Numbered from the stretch's first letter, positions 47,368 to 57,307 are shown. The stretch: DNA of 64,000 nucleotides from Pseudomonadota bacterium (GCA_021794595.1 JAJYQN010000105.1:26884-90883), one strand, 5' to 3'. Numbers and translations: made by a program. The notes: generated by a model not told the origin, from the sequence alone.

Positions 47368-48085
47368 AGCCCCGGTTATCATTGTGGCCTTGGATTTCGC
47401 GAGCGCCCAAGAGGCCTTGCGTCTCGCGGAACGGCTTGATCCGAAGGACTGTCGAGTGAAGGTGGGTTTGGAGCTTTTCACCGAGGCCGGTCCTGAGATT
47501 ATTAGGGATCTCAAACGAAGTGGCCTCGAGGTCTTTTTGGATCTCAAGTTTCACGATATTCCCCATACCGTGGCGCGCGCTTGCGCGCGGGCCTGCGAGC
47601 TCGGCGTCTGGATGCTGAACGTCCACGCCTTGGGCGGACCGCGCATGCTAAAGGCCGCGCGCGAGGCGGTAGCGCCCGGGACCGCGGCCTTGATCGGGGT
47701 CACGGTCTTGACGAGTCACAGTGCCGACGAGTTGGCGCTCTTGGGTCTTGGGGATCCGTTGTCGCGGACCCAGCAACTGGCGGCCTCGTGTCGGGAGGTG
47801 GGGCTTGACGGCGTGGTGTGCTCGCCGCATGAGGCAGCGCTGTTGCGTGCCACCCACGGCCCGGATTTCGTCTTGGTGACACCCGGTATCAGATCCTCGG
47901 GATCGGCCCAAGACGATCAGCGACGCACGATGGGGATAGGGGAGGCCTTGCGGGCGGGCGCCCACCATCTTGTGATCGGCCGACCGATCACGGCAGCGCC
48001 AAACCCGCAGGCGGCCCTCGAGGCCTGTTTGGCCGAAGTGCGCAGTTCGACCCTCGGCAAGAAGAAGGAAGACAAGACGTGTTAA
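47357..48085 (+). CDS. pyrF: Orotidine 5'-phosphate decarboxylase
   Basis: Last step of UMP synthesis; 242 residues. Seen: [35 protein letters not shown], the catalytic [14 protein letters not shown] (DxKxxD), [44 protein letters not shown] and [13 protein letters not shown] 47357 is preferred to ATG 47354 by spacing from GGGAG; both lie within the lapB end. The lysine-rich tail ends KKKEDKTC. Linked to lapB as in other gammaproteobacteria. Confidence 0.95.
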   Translation: MSSKAPVIIVALDFASAQEALRLAERLDPKDCRVKVGLELFTEAGPEIIRDLKRSGLEVFLDLKFHDIPHTVARACARACELGVWMLNVHALGGPRMLKAAREAVAPGTAALIGVTVLTSHSADELALLGLGDPLSRTQQLAASCREVGLDGVVCSPHEAALLRATHGPDFVLVTPGIRSSGSAQDDQRRTMGIGEALRAGAHHLVIGRPITAAPNPQAALEACLAEVRSSTLGKKKEDKTC

Positions 48086-49050
48086 ATACACTGACCGCCG
48101 TGTTAAGTCGCATGGCTCGGGCCCATGTGACGGTGATAGGGGATGTGATGTTGGATCGGTACTGGTACGGGGGCGTCGAGCGTATTTCGCCCGAGGCCCC
48201 GGTACCGGTGGTGGCGATCAATCGCTCCGAAGAGCGCCCTGGGGGTGCTGCCAACGTCGCTCGCAATATCGCAGGGCTCGGGGCCCATTGTGATCTCATC
48301 GCCCTGTGTGGAGACGATCCGGCGGCCGACTCGCTTCAGTCTTTATTGACGGCGTGCGGGGTCGGTCAGGGCCTTATTCGTGATCCGCTCGTCAATACCA
48401 CCGTGAAATTGCGGGTGGTATCGCGTAACCAACAGCTGATACGGATCGACTTCGAGACCCAGGCCACACCGGACGGCTGTCGCGGGCTGCTTGCGGCCTA
48501 TAAAGCCAGACTTGGGCAGACCTCGGCGGTGATTGTTTCCGATTACGGCAAGGGCGGTCTGGGGCATGTCCATGACATCGTGAGCTCGGGCCGCAAGGCG
48601 GGCTTGCCGGTCATCGTCGACCCTAAGGGCGACGATTACAGCGCGTATGCAGGGGCTACGCTCATTACCCCGAATCGCAAGGAGTTCGAGCAGGTGGCGG
48701 GGCGTTTTCGCGACGAGCACGAGCTCGAGAGCAAGGCCCGCGCGCTGATCTCGGAGCTGAACCTTGGGGCCTTGTTGGTCACCCGCAGCGAGGAGGGCAT
48801 GACCCTCTTTGAGCAAGGAGGCGCGCGCACCCATGTGGCCGCCCGCGCCCAGGAGGTCTACGATGTCACAGGCGCCGGCGATACCGTGATTGCCATGATC
48901 GGCGCGGCCCTTTCCGTGCAGGCAAGCCTTGGCGAGGCTATTCATATCGCGAATGCCGCAGCCGGGATAGTGGTAGGCCATTTGGGCGCGGTCGCCGTGC
49001 CCTGGACGGAACTTGAGGCGGCCCTAGCCGCAGAGGACGAAGTCTCATGA
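48079..49050 (+). CDS. hldA: D-glycero-beta-D-manno-heptose-7-phosphate kinase (single-domain)
   Basis: PfkB-family sugar kinase of ADP-heptose synthesis, 323 residues: only the kinase half of enteric HldE, so the adenylyltransferase must be encoded elsewhere. Seen: [91 protein letters not shown] and [11 protein letters not shown] with the catalytic Asp. The start is GTG 48079, overlapping pyrF by 7 bases. ATGA overlap with hldD. Confidence 0.93.
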   Translation: MLNTLTAVLSRMARAHVTVIGDVMLDRYWYGGVERISPEAPVPVVAINRSEERPGGAANVARNIAGLGAHCDLIALCGDDPAADSLQSLLTACGVGQGLIRDPLVNTTVKLRVVSRNQQLIRIDFETQATPDGCRGLLAAYKARLGQTSAVIVSDYGKGGLGHVHDIVSSGRKAGLPVIVDPKGDDYSAYAGATLITPNRKEFEQVAGRFRDEHELESKARALISELNLGALLVTRSEEGMTLFEQGGARTHVAARAQEVYDVTGAGDTVIAMIGAALSVQASLGEAIHIANAAAGIVVGHLGAVAVPWTELEAALAAEDEVS

Positions 49051-50045
49051 TCGTTGTGACAGGCGGTGCCGGATTTATCGGCGCCAATCTCGTGAAGGGT
49101 TTGAATGACCGTGGCTACGACGATGTTCTGGTCGTCGATAACCTGGAGCACGGCGATAAATTCCGGAATCTGACGGATTGCGAGATCGCCGATTATCGCG
49201 ATAAAAGGGTCTTTCTGACGGAGCTTCAGCGCGGCGAGTACAAAGGGCGCATCCAGGCGATCTTTCACGAGGGCGCCTGCTCCGACACCATGAATCACGA
49301 TGGCCTCTACATGATGGCCAATAACTACGATTACACGAAGGCCTTATACGCGTTTTGCGTGGCCGAAGGCGCGCAGTTTCTGTACGCCTCCTCGGCCTCG
49401 GTCTATGGCGGGGGCCGTATTTTTCGGGAAGAGCGGGCCGTCGAGGCCCCGCTCAATGTGTACGGGTACTCGAAGTTCCTGTTCGACCAGTATGTGCGGC
49501 GCCAGGGGCGTGTCGCGAACCAAGTCGTGGGCTTTCGCTATTTCAACGTCTACGGCAGCCGCGAGCAGCATAAGGGCCGGATGGCCTCGGTGGCCTACCA
49601 CTTCTTTCATCAATACCAGGCGACCGGACAGGTTCGGCTGTTCGATGGAAGCGATGGCTACAAGCCCGGGGAGCAACAGCGCGACTTCGTATCCGTCGAA
49701 GACGTAGTCAAGATCAACCTCTATTTTTTGGATCATCCCGAGAAGAGCGGCATCTTCAATCTCGGCACGGGTTCTGCCCAGAGCTTCAATGACGTGGCGG
49801 TGGCAACCGTGAACGCGATCCGGCGGGCGCAGGGCGAGGAGGCCTTGACCTTGGCGGCCCTTCAAAAACAAGGGATCATAAGCTATATCCCGTTCCCCGA
49901 GGCCCTGGTCGGCAAGTACCAGAGCTTTACCCAGGCCGATATCGGGGCCTTGCGGGGTATCGGCTATAAGGAGTCCCTTTATTCCGTAGAGGAAGGGGTG
50001 GGGCGCTATGTCGAACACTTGCTTGCGGCGTCAAAGCCACTGTAA
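49047..50045 (+). CDS. hldD: ADP-L-glycero-D-manno-heptose 6-epimerase
   Basis: Last step of ADP-L,D-heptose synthesis for the LPS core; 332 residues, SDR fold. Seen: [74 protein letters not shown] with the catalytic Tyr and Lys, [14 protein letters not shown] and [15 protein letters not shown]. Translationally coupled to hldA. Confidence 0.95.
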   Translation: MIVVTGGAGFIGANLVKGLNDRGYDDVLVVDNLEHGDKFRNLTDCEIADYRDKRVFLTELQRGEYKGRIQAIFHEGACSDTMNHDGLYMMANNYDYTKALYAFCVAEGAQFLYASSASVYGGGRIFREERAVEAPLNVYGYSKFLFDQYVRRQGRVANQVVGFRYFNVYGSREQHKGRMASVAYHFFHQYQATGQVRLFDGSDGYKPGEQQRDFVSVEDVVKINLYFLDHPEKSGIFNLGTGSAQSFNDVAVATVNAIRRAQGEEALTLAALQKQGIISYIPFPEALVGKYQSFTQADIGALRGIGYKESLYSVEEGVGRYVEHLLAASKPL

Positions 50046-50062
50046 GAGGGAGGCGTGTGCCC

Positions 50063-51472
50063 ATGAAGCTTCATCCGATCATTCTTTGCGGCGGTACTGG
50101 TAGCCGCTTGTGGCCGCTTTCGCGCGACGAGCACCCAAAGCAGCTTCTGTCGCTCATGGGCGGACGCACGCTCCTTCAAGAGACCGCCCTGCGCATGGAT
50201 GGAGTGCCTGATGTAAGCACCGCTTTTGTCGTCAGTAACGCCCAATACCGCTTCTTGATCGCAGAACAGATGCGCGAGATCGGCAAGTTGCCGTGTCCGC
50301 TGCTGCTTGAGCCGGTCGGACGCAATACCGCCCCGGCCCTGACGATCGCCGCCTTAAAAGTCTTGGCCGAAGGCGGTGATGCCTTGCTGCTCGCGATGCC
50401 CGCCGACCATGCAATCAAGGATCGAATCGCCTTCCAGGGCGCGATCGAGAAGGCCATTCCACGCGCGATCGAGGGGCGTCTTGTGACCTTCGGAGTCGTT
50501 CCCGATCGCCCCGAGACCGGTTATGGGTATATTCGCCGGGGGCCTGAGGACAAAATTGTCGAGTTCGTGGAAAAGCCCGACGCCAAGCGTGCGGCGCGTT
50601 ATCTCGCGGCCGGCGACTATCTCTGGAATAGTGGCCTTTTTCTTATGCGGGCCACGGTCTGGGTCGACGAACTGCGGCGTTATCGGCCGGACATCCTTGC
50701 CGCTTGTGAGCGCGCATTGGTTGAGGGTCGTGAGGATCACGATTTCATACACATAGGCCCGTGCTTCGATGACTGTCCGAGCGAATCGATCGACTATGCG
50801 GTGATGGAGCGGACCGGTTTGGGCGCAGTGATCCCTTTGGCGGCGGGTTGGTCCGATGTCGGGGCGTTCGGGGCTTTATGGGAGCTCGGAGACAAGGATG
50901 AGTCGGGCAATGTCGTGCGTGGCGATGTGGTCGCCTTGGGATCGCAGGATAACCTCTTGATCGCAGAAAGCCGCCTCGTGGCCGCGGTGGGCGTCCACAA
51001 CCTCATCGTAGTCGAGACCAAGGACGCGGTGCTGGTCGCGGACCGGGCATCGCCGCAGTCCGTGAAGGATCTCGTTTTGAAACTGAAGGGGCTCGCGCGC
51101 AGCGAATGCGTAGCCCCCAGTCGGGTGTGGCGGCCGTGGGGATTTTATGAGGCGCTGGATAGCGGTGCGCGCTTCCAGGTTAAAAGAATCATGGTAAGAC
51201 CGCAGGCGGCGCTATCTTTGCAGATGCACCATCACCGCGCCGAGCATTGGGTCGTGGTCAAGGGAACGGCGCGGGTGGTACGTGGTGACGAGGAGTTTTT
51301 GGTGACCGAGAATCAGTCGACTTATATCCCGGTCGGTGTTCGTCATCGGTTGGAGAACCCCGGTATCATTCCGCTTGAAATGATCGAGGTGCAGTCGGGG
51401 AGTTATCTCGGCGAGGACGACATTACGCGCTTCGAAGACCGTTATCGTCGGGTTGATGTTACCGTTGGCTGA
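50063..51472 (+). CDS. manC: Mannose-1-phosphate guanylyltransferase/mannose-6-phosphate isomerase
   Basis: Bifunctional enzyme for GDP-mannose, precursor of mannose, fucose or rhamnose sugars in surface glycans; about 469 residues. Seen: nucleotidyltransferase domain with ILCGGTGSRLWPLSRDEHPKQLL, LLLEPVGRNTAPALTIAAL, MPADHAI and FVEKPD; C-terminal cupin isomerase domain with RPWGFYEALDSG, FQVKRIMVRPQAALSLQMHHHRAEHWVVVKG and YIPVGVRHRLENPG. GTG 50057 is an alternative start closer to GAGGGAGG. 17 bases after hldD, so likely the same transcript. Confidence 0.94.
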   Translation: MKLHPIILCGGTGSRLWPLSRDEHPKQLLSLMGGRTLLQETALRMDGVPDVSTAFVVSNAQYRFLIAEQMREIGKLPCPLLLEPVGRNTAPALTIAALKVLAEGGDALLLAMPADHAIKDRIAFQGAIEKAIPRAIEGRLVTFGVVPDRPETGYGYIRRGPEDKIVEFVEKPDAKRAARYLAAGDYLWNSGLFLMRATVWVDELRRYRPDILAACERALVEGREDHDFIHIGPCFDDCPSESIDYAVMERTGLGAVIPLAAGWSDVGAFGALWELGDKDESGNVVRGDVVALGSQDNLLIAESRLVAAVGVHNLIVVETKDAVLVADRASPQSVKDLVLKLKGLARSECVAPSRVWRPWGFYEALDSGARFQVKRIMVRPQAALSLQMHHHRAEHWVVVKGTARVVRGDEEFLVTENQSTYIPVGVRHRLENPGIIPLEMIEVQSGSYLGEDDITRFEDRYRRVDVTVG

Positions 51473-51579
51473 AAAGGCGCCCGTAGCGCGCTGGAGGCCT
51501 GAGGGTCACAGGTCGCGAGGCGTGCCTTACCTCGCGAAGGATGGGGTCTTGTGACCGACTTCTCGCGGATAGCAGAACG

Positions 51580-52518
51580 ATGCGTGCGCTGGTAACGGGG
51601 GCGACTGGCTTTATTGGCCAGGCCTTGGTGCCGGTCCTAGACGCCGCCGGAGTGACTGTGCGAGGGCTCGGTCGCACCGCGTCTACGAAGTGTGAATGGT
51701 GGTGCGCTGATCTCACGAGGACGGAATCTCTACGCGGTGCGTGCGCTGATATCGATGTCGTCTTTCATCTGGCGGGGGTAGCCCACACCCGGGCGCGGGG
51801 GTCTGAACACGCCGAAGTGACCGTGGCGGGTACCCACGCCTTGCTGGCAGAGGCCCGCTCTGCGGGTGTGCGGCGGTTTGTCTTTGTAAGCAGCATTAAG
51901 GCCCTCTGTAGTGATGATGAGTATGCGCGCAGTCGTCGGGCCGCCGAGGAGTTGGTGCGCGCCGCCGGTTTCCCCATGACCGCTGTCGTGCGTCCGGGTC
52001 TCGTTTATGGTCCAGGCATGAAGGGCAACCTCGCGCGTCTACTGAACTTTGCAGCCCGTGGTTGGCCGCTTCCGGTGCCAAGGGGTGGGGCGCTACGCAG
52101 CCTTATCCATCGCGACGATCTGGTGCGTGTTCTCATAGCCCTGATAGAGACAAGCACGGCCCCTGTTCCTTATACGCTGACCGATGGCCGCGCCTATACC
52201 CTGCGAGCCATCTATGAGGACATGCGCGCGGGGTTTGGGTACGGGCCCGTCCCCTACGCCCTGCCCCCCGCCTTCTTCGAGAGTATCGCTCGTTTTGGAG
52301 ATCGCGTGGCACGATGGACGGCGCATTCTTGTCCGTGGGACTCCCAAGCCCTGGCGCCGTTCCTGCAGTCGTGTTTTAGCGACGAGAGACGGGTGTGGGA
52401 CGATCTGGGGTTAAATCCGCACTACTCCTTGGCCTCGGCTATGCCAGAACTCGTCCGCGCCTACCAGGAAGCGCGGAGCGCAGGCGCGGCCGCGCAAACG
52501 ACCGGGTCTCGGCCGTGA
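51580..52518 (+). CDS. NAD-dependent sugar epimerase/dehydratase-like SDR with altered active site
   Basis: Extended SDR protein, 312 residues from ATG 51580, similar in place and sequence to WbpV-type nucleotide-sugar epimerases. Seen: ALVTGATGFIGQALVPVL (NAD site), DVVFHLAGVAH, RRFVFVSSIKAL, then directly DDEYARSRRAAEELV where relatives have a longer loop and YxxSK. Here the catalytic Tyr is followed by Arg at the lysine position (YARSR) and about 15-20 residues seem absent. VVRPGLVYGPGMKGN and SLIHRDDLVRVLIAL follow. Activity is therefore uncertain. Located between manC and the WbpL/WbpM-like pair. Confidence 0.83.
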   Translation: MRALVTGATGFIGQALVPVLDAAGVTVRGLGRTASTKCEWWCADLTRTESLRGACADIDVVFHLAGVAHTRARGSEHAEVTVAGTHALLAEARSAGVRRFVFVSSIKALCSDDEYARSRRAAEELVRAAGFPMTAVVRPGLVYGPGMKGNLARLLNFAARGWPLPVPRGGALRSLIHRDDLVRVLIALIETSTAPVPYTLTDGRAYTLRAIYEDMRAGFGYGPVPYALPPAFFESIARFGDRVARWTAHSCPWDSQALAPFLQSCFSDERRVWDDLGLNPHYSLASAMPELVRAYQEARSAGAAAQTTGSRP

Positions 52519-52591
52519 CGGACGTATGGATACAAACCGCAGCATGGTTCCCCCATCCGGCCACTCCCGCAGGCTACGGCCAGGCGGACCC

Positions 52592-53626
52592 ATGATCATG
52601 GAGTTCGCTAGGACCACGTTTGTGGTGGTGCTGGTGTGGGCCTTAAGCCGGCTTTTTGCAGATCCCCGGAACCCCTGGCGGGTGTTGGATTGGCCTAATG
52701 CCCGCTCCCTGCATGAAAGACCGGTACCGCGCATGGGGGGGCTTGCGATCGTCCTCGGGATAGTGGTGGGCTTGGCCTTGGGACCTCGGTCCCTTACTTC
52801 GCGCTGGGAGTGGCTGGCCTTGGCCTGGGGCGTGGTGGGGGCGGGCTCTTGGTATGATGATGTCCGCGGACTCAGTGCCCGCATCCGCCTGGGGCTCCAT
52901 GGCCTAGCCGCGGGGCTTGCGGTCTGGGCCTATCCGCATTGGCCCCTGTCCTGGCTGCCGCAGGGGACGCCAGCGCTTGGTGGCCCCATCGCATTTGTGT
53001 TGATGACACTATTTCTGGTTTGGTGGATCAACCTCTACAACTTTATGGACGGGATGGATGGGCTGGCCGGGGGTATGGCGGTTTTCGGCTTTGGGACGCT
53101 GGCTCTGCTCGGATACCGTGCTCACGACCTCCCCTACGCCGGAGTAAGCCTGACGGTCGCGAGCGCGGCCCTGGGCTTTACCTTCACCAATTTCCCGCCA
53201 GCGCGGCTTTTCATGGGCGATCTTGGGTCCACGACCTTGGGTTTTGCCGCCGGCCTTCTGATTTTTGTCGGAGCCGATCGCAGCGATTTCCCGGCGTGGG
53301 TCGGGCTCGTGGTGTTCTCCCCGTTTCTGGTCGATGCCACCGTGACCTTGGTGCGAAGGCTCATTCGCGGCGATAAGCTCACGACCGCGCATCGCGAACA
53401 CTATTACCAACGGTGCGTGCGCAGTGGGTTTAGCCATAAGCGAACGGTCATAGGCGAATATCTTTTGATGGCCCTCTGCTCCCTATGCGCCTATCTTGCC
53501 GTTGGCAGACCGGCGTCATTCCAATGGGCTATACTGGCGTCTTTGACGGTAATCTACGGCCTCCTCGCTGCCCTTGTCGGGCGCTGGGAGGCCTTGAGGG
53601 AAGCTAATGGCAAGGCCTCGTATTAG
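52592..53626 (+). CDS. Undecaprenyl-phosphate sugar-1-phosphate transferase (WbpL/WecA-like)
   Basis: Polytopic membrane enzyme of glycosyltransferase family 4 (MraY/WecA/WbpL) that starts O-antigen-like glycan synthesis on undecaprenyl phosphate; 344 residues. Seen: LDWPNARSLHERPVPRMGG, WYDDVRGLSARIR with the Asp pair, WWINLYNFMDGMDGLAGG, FPPARLFMGDLGSTTLGF and TTAHREHYYQR (His motif), with about ten TM helices. ATG 52592 is preferred; the frame upstream to 52526 is not family-like. Overlaps the WbpM-like gene by 20 bases. Confidence 0.9.
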   Translation: MIMEFARTTFVVVLVWALSRLFADPRNPWRVLDWPNARSLHERPVPRMGGLAIVLGIVVGLALGPRSLTSRWEWLALAWGVVGAGSWYDDVRGLSARIRLGLHGLAAGLAVWAYPHWPLSWLPQGTPALGGPIAFVLMTLFLVWWINLYNFMDGMDGLAGGMAVFGFGTLALLGYRAHDLPYAGVSLTVASAALGFTFTNFPPARLFMGDLGSTTLGFAAGLLIFVGADRSDFPAWVGLVVFSPFLVDATVTLVRRLIRGDKLTTAHREHYYQRCVRSGFSHKRTVIGEYLLMALCSLCAYLAVGRPASFQWAILASLTVIYGLLAALVGRWEALREANGKASY

Positions 53627-55466
53627 ATTTCCGATCGGACGCTGGGCGATTGTGGCCCACGACCTCCTCGTCATCCCCATAGCCTGGCTCGGGGCCTATT
53701 GGCTACGCTTTAATTTGGGCCCGGTACCGCATCTCTTTGTCCGCCAAAGCGTCTATCTCCTGCCGGTCGTTCTCGTGGTGCAAGGTCTCGTGTTCTGGAA
53801 CATGGGGCTTTACCGCGGCATCTGGCGGTTTGCCTCAGTACCGGATTTGCTGCGTATCTTTAAGGCCATCGTAGCCGGCACCGCGGGTAGTGCCTTGGTG
53901 TTGTTTTTGTTGGCACGTTTGGTCGATGTCCCGCGCTCGGCCTTTGTACTGGATGGCCTCCTGCTCATGGTCTTTTTAGGGGGACCGCGGTTTTTTTATC
54001 GCTTCCTTAAGGATCGGAATCTGTATCAGCCGACCGAGAAGAAGGCGCTTATCGTAGGCGCAGGGCGCGCCGGCGAAATGCTCGTGCGCGACCTTTTGCG
54101 GGGAGCCGACGTCGGTTACTGGCCGGTGGCTTTTGTTGACGACAACCCGCGGCGCGTGGGTCAAGAAATCCACGGTGTCCCGGTGGTCGCGGATTGCGAC
54201 CAGCTACCGGAGGTGGCCGAGCGGCTAGGGGTCGATATCGTATTCATCGCGATCACCGAGGCCAAAGCGCGCACTATGCGTCGCTTGGTCGAGTTGTGTG
54301 AGCGCTCCGGCCGCCCCTTCCGGATACTTCCGGGCTTACAAAACGTGGTCGACGGCCAAGTCAATATCCAAGAGTTGCGCGAGGTCAATATCGAGGATCT
54401 TTTAGGGCGCGAGCCGGTCGTCCTGGGTTGGCAAGAGATTGCCTCTGGCATCGGCGACAAGACCGTTCTTGTGACCGGTGCCGGGGGATCGATCGGTTCC
54501 GAGCTTTGCCGTCAGATCGCCCGTCTCCATCCGCGTTTGCTCCTGCTTTTTGAGCGCAGCGAATTCAACCTCTACAGCATAGAGCTGGAACTTAGACGCG
54601 ACTACCCACATCTTTCTATTGTGCCGATCCTGGGCGATGTGGGTGACCGGCTCTTAGTCGAGCGCGTGCTCGGAGGCAGGCGTCCCGACGTGATCTTTCA
54701 TGCTGCGGCTTATAAGCATGTGCCTTTGCTTGAGGGCCAAAGTCGATCGGCTGTGGTGAATAACGTGTTCGGTACGGAGACCTTGGCGGCCGCCGCCGAT
54801 CGTTTCGGGTGCGGGGTCTTTCTCCTGATCTCGACAGACAAGGCGGTCAATCCCTCCAACGTGATGGGTGCCACGAAGAGGGCGGCCGAGATTCTGTGCC
54901 AGGAGATGAACGCCCGGTCGAAGACCCGGTTTTTGACGGTTCGATTTGGGAATGTCCTGGGGTCGGCAGGCAGCGTCATTCCGCTTTTTAAGGCGCAAAT
55001 CGCAAGTGGCGGCCCGGTTACGGTGACGCATCGTGATATCACCCGCTACTTTATGACCATCCCCGAGGCCTGCGGCTTGATCCTGCAGGCGAGCGTCATT
55101 GGTAGGGGCGGGGAGATTTTCGTGCTCGATATGGGGGAGCCCGTCCGGATCAGTTATCTCGCCGAACAATTAATTCTCTTGTCAGGTAAGCGTCCGGGGC
55201 AGGACATCGAGATCACCTATACCGGCTTGCGTCCCGGCGAAAAGCTGTATGAGGAATTGTTTTATCCCGACGAGGCCTTACAACCCACGGGTCATGCGAA
55301 GATCCGCCAAACGTCAGGGACGCCCGTCGACACCACGGATTTTAGTAAGCAGTTGAATGTGCTGCGCGATCTCTGTAGCCATGCCGACGAGGAGACTCTG
55401 GCAGCAGCGTTGAGGGATATGATCAGCGGCGAAAGGGTATGTTCGCAAAGCTCCGCCTCGGGCTAG
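53607..55466 (+). CDS. Membrane nucleotide-sugar 4,6-dehydratase (WbpM/FlaA1-like)
   Basis: UDP-GlcNAc C4/C6-dehydratase of the long, membrane-bound type; 619 residues. Seen: four N-terminal TM helices (about 10-130), a CoA-binding-like Rossmann domain (KKALIVGAGRAGEMLVRDLL), then the SDR domain with VLVTGAGGSIGSELCRQIARL, FHAAAYKHVPLLE, LISTDKAVNPSNVMGATKR (Ser-Met-Lys triad typical of WbpM, Met replacing Tyr), FGNVLGSAGSVIPLF, RYFMTIPEA and GLRPGEKLYEEL. Makes the 4-keto-6-deoxy sugar used by the WbpL-like transferase, whose gene it overlaps. Last gene of the envelope block. Confidence 0.93.
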   Translation: MARPRIRFPIGRWAIVAHDLLVIPIAWLGAYWLRFNLGPVPHLFVRQSVYLLPVVLVVQGLVFWNMGLYRGIWRFASVPDLLRIFKAIVAGTAGSALVLFLLARLVDVPRSAFVLDGLLLMVFLGGPRFFYRFLKDRNLYQPTEKKALIVGAGRAGEMLVRDLLRGADVGYWPVAFVDDNPRRVGQEIHGVPVVADCDQLPEVAERLGVDIVFIAITEAKARTMRRLVELCERSGRPFRILPGLQNVVDGQVNIQELREVNIEDLLGREPVVLGWQEIASGIGDKTVLVTGAGGSIGSELCRQIARLHPRLLLLFERSEFNLYSIELELRRDYPHLSIVPILGDVGDRLLVERVLGGRRPDVIFHAAAYKHVPLLEGQSRSAVVNNVFGTETLAAAADRFGCGVFLLISTDKAVNPSNVMGATKRAAEILCQEMNARSKTRFLTVRFGNVLGSAGSVIPLFKAQIASGGPVTVTHRDITRYFMTIPEACGLILQASVIGRGGEIFVLDMGEPVRISYLAEQLILLSGKRPGQDIEITYTGLRPGEKLYEELFYPDEALQPTGHAKIRQTSGTPVDTTDFSKQLNVLRDLCSHADEETLAAALRDMISGERVCSQSSASG

Positions 55467-55808
55467 GACCGCTCGACCATAAGCCGGCGCGAGATCTTGG
55501 GCAGGCAAGCATCTGCGGCCCTTTAAAAAAACCGGTCTCACGAGCGTGGTAAGTCCCGACGGACGGTCAATCCTGAGGCGCACCACCTAGGATGGCGCGG
55601 GGCTATCCGCGCAAGCCCACTCTGGTCTTCATGGTCGAGCTTCTCAAAAGGGTAGCCTTTGTGCGGAGAGGATCTGAATGGGGGGGGTTTGCTTCCGATA
55701 CCTACACTATTCCGATCGCGGTATCGTACCCTCATCTTGTGTCCCATACGGGGACTCGCGGCGGATGATCCGTGAGGGGTCGTTCGTGGATTGTCAGGAG
55801 ATCACATC
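55467..55808. other. Intergenic, no supported gene
   Basis: About 340 bases after the WbpM-like gene. A CTTTAAAAAAA tract at 55521-55531 and a run of eight G at 55680-55687 stand out, but no hairpin terminator with a T-tract and no clear promoter were found. The AKR Shine-Dalgarno CAGGAG is at 55796-55801. Confidence 0.4.
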
Positions 55809-56804
55809 ATGTCGCTACGTCATTTGGGTCGGTCTGGCCCGGCCTGTTACCCCTTGGGCCTGGGATGCATGGGGATGTCGGATTTTTATGGTCCGGCCGA
55901 TCGCGGCGAGAGCCTAGCTACGATCCATGCCGCCCTTGATGCCGGGATCAATGTCCTCGATACCGGGGATTTCTATGGCATGGGGCACAACGAGCTTTTG
56001 ATTGCCGAGGCGCTTCGGGGCCGGGCCCGCGATGCGGTGATCATGAGCGTGAAATTTGGGGCCCAGCGTGATCCCAGTGGCGGGTGGGTCGGTTACGATG
56101 CGCGCCCGGCGGCGGTGAAGACGGCCCTCGCTTACACTTTAAAGAGACTCAATACCGATTATGTCGACATCTATCGACCGGCGAGGCTTGATCCGCAGGT
56201 CCCGATCGAGGACACGGTAGGAGCGATTGCCGACATGGTGACGGCCGGTTACGTCCGCGCGATTGGCTTATCTGAGGTCGGGAGCGAGACCGTGCGGCGT
56301 GCCGCGCAAGTCCATCCCATCTGTGATCTGCAAATGGAGTACTCACTCCTCTCTCGAGGTCTCGAAAAGTCCCTGCTCGGTACGTGTCGGGAACTCGGTA
56401 TCGGCGTAACCGCTTACGGCGTGTTGTCGCGCGGCCTGATCAGTGATCACTGGGGTCGGACGAAGCTCACGCCTCGGGACTTTCGGAGTCATGCCCCGCG
56501 TTTTCAGGGAGCCAATGCCGAGCGCAACCGGGAAATATTGGAGCCTTTGCGCGCGCTCGCGCGATCCCGGAATGCCACCATGGCGCAGATCGCCATCGCG
56601 TGGGTGCTCTCGCGCGGGGATGATATTGTGCCGCTTATAGGAGCGCGCAAGCGCGAGACCCTGCGCGAGTCGCTGGGCGCTCTTGCCATCACCCTTTCGT
56701 CTGCGGAGTTAGAGACCTTGGATAAGGTGTTTCCGGAGGGAGTGGCGGCCGGCGCCCGCTACGCTGAGCCGCAGATGGCGCATTTGGACAGCGAGCGTCA
56801 GTAG
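55809..56804 (+). CDS. Aldo/keto reductase with altered catalytic tetrad
   Basis: NADPH-dependent oxidoreductase of the AKR superfamily, 331 residues. Seen: LGLGCMGMSDFYGP, INVLDTGDFYGMGHNE with the catalytic Asp and Tyr, AVIMSVKFGAQR with the Lys, DYVDIYRPARLDPQVPIEDTVGA, GYVRAIGLSEVG, QMEYSLLSR and an NADPH-binding end (IVPLIGARKRETLRESL). The usual His of the Y..HR.DP block is replaced (RPARLDP), so one tetrad member is missing. ATG 55809 has CAGGAG upstream; the earlier in-frame start at 55791 lacks one. Substrate unknown. Confidence 0.88.
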   Translation: MSLRHLGRSGPACYPLGLGCMGMSDFYGPADRGESLATIHAALDAGINVLDTGDFYGMGHNELLIAEALRGRARDAVIMSVKFGAQRDPSGGWVGYDARPAAVKTALAYTLKRLNTDYVDIYRPARLDPQVPIEDTVGAIADMVTAGYVRAIGLSEVGSETVRRAAQVHPICDLQMEYSLLSRGLEKSLLGTCRELGIGVTAYGVLSRGLISDHWGRTKLTPRDFRSHAPRFQGANAERNREILEPLRALARSRNATMAQIAIAWVLSRGDDIVPLIGARKRETLRESLGALAITLSSAELETLDKVFPEGVAAGARYAEPQMAHLDSERQ

Positions 56805-56862
56805 CCGCTAGGGCGCCCCGCGGGTTCTGGTCGACCCGGTCCGCTCCACGGTCCCGTTTAGG

Positions 56863-57306
56863 TTAGAGTGTCTTTGTGCTGTCTGCTAGGCGCGCCATTA
56901 CCTGCCGCCAGTCTTTTTCAGCGTCTCGTCCGACTTTTGAAAAGACCTCTGCCAATTGTTCCGTTTGACTGGTCGTGAGTTGTGACTCAAGCGCATGGCC
57001 GGTCTTAGTCAAGCGTAAGAGCTTGGTGCGATGGTCATGGGTCGCCGTCTCTACGGACACCAAGCCCTCCGCCACTAACCGGCGGAGCGGGGCATTGAGG
57101 GCTTGTTTGCTGATCTTTAGGGTGTCGAGCAGGGTGTGGATCGCCATGTCGGGGTGGCGCCCCACAAAATAAAGAATACGGTGATGTGCCCGTCCTAGAC
57201 CATGGTGTTCCAGGATGTGGTCGGCGCGCGCGGTAAAGGCGCGATAAGCAAAGTAGAGAAGTTCGATCGCTTCACGAAGTTCGGACTGTCTCTTTAGGTC
57301 AACCAT
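56863..57306 (-). CDS. MarR family transcriptional regulator
   Basis: Winged-helix repressor-type protein, 147 residues. Seen: helical N-terminus, LGRAHHRILYFVGRHPDMAIHTLLDTLKISKQALNAPLRRLVAEGLVSVE (HTH), then DHRTKLLRLTKTGHALES (wing with the Asp-His-Arg motif). Divergent from the aminotransferase gene at 57378; the 71-base gap holds repeated TTGAC-type half-sites likely to be its own operator. It probably represses both itself and the aminotransferase. Ligand unknown. Confidence 0.92.
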   Translation of the reverse strand: MVDLKRQSELREAIELLYFAYRAFTARADHILEHHGLGRAHHRILYFVGRHPDMAIHTLLDTLKISKQALNAPLRRLVAEGLVSVETATHDHRTKLLRLTKTGHALESQLTTSQTEQLAEVFSKVGRDAEKDWRQVMARLADSTKTL

Positions 57307-57307
57307 A

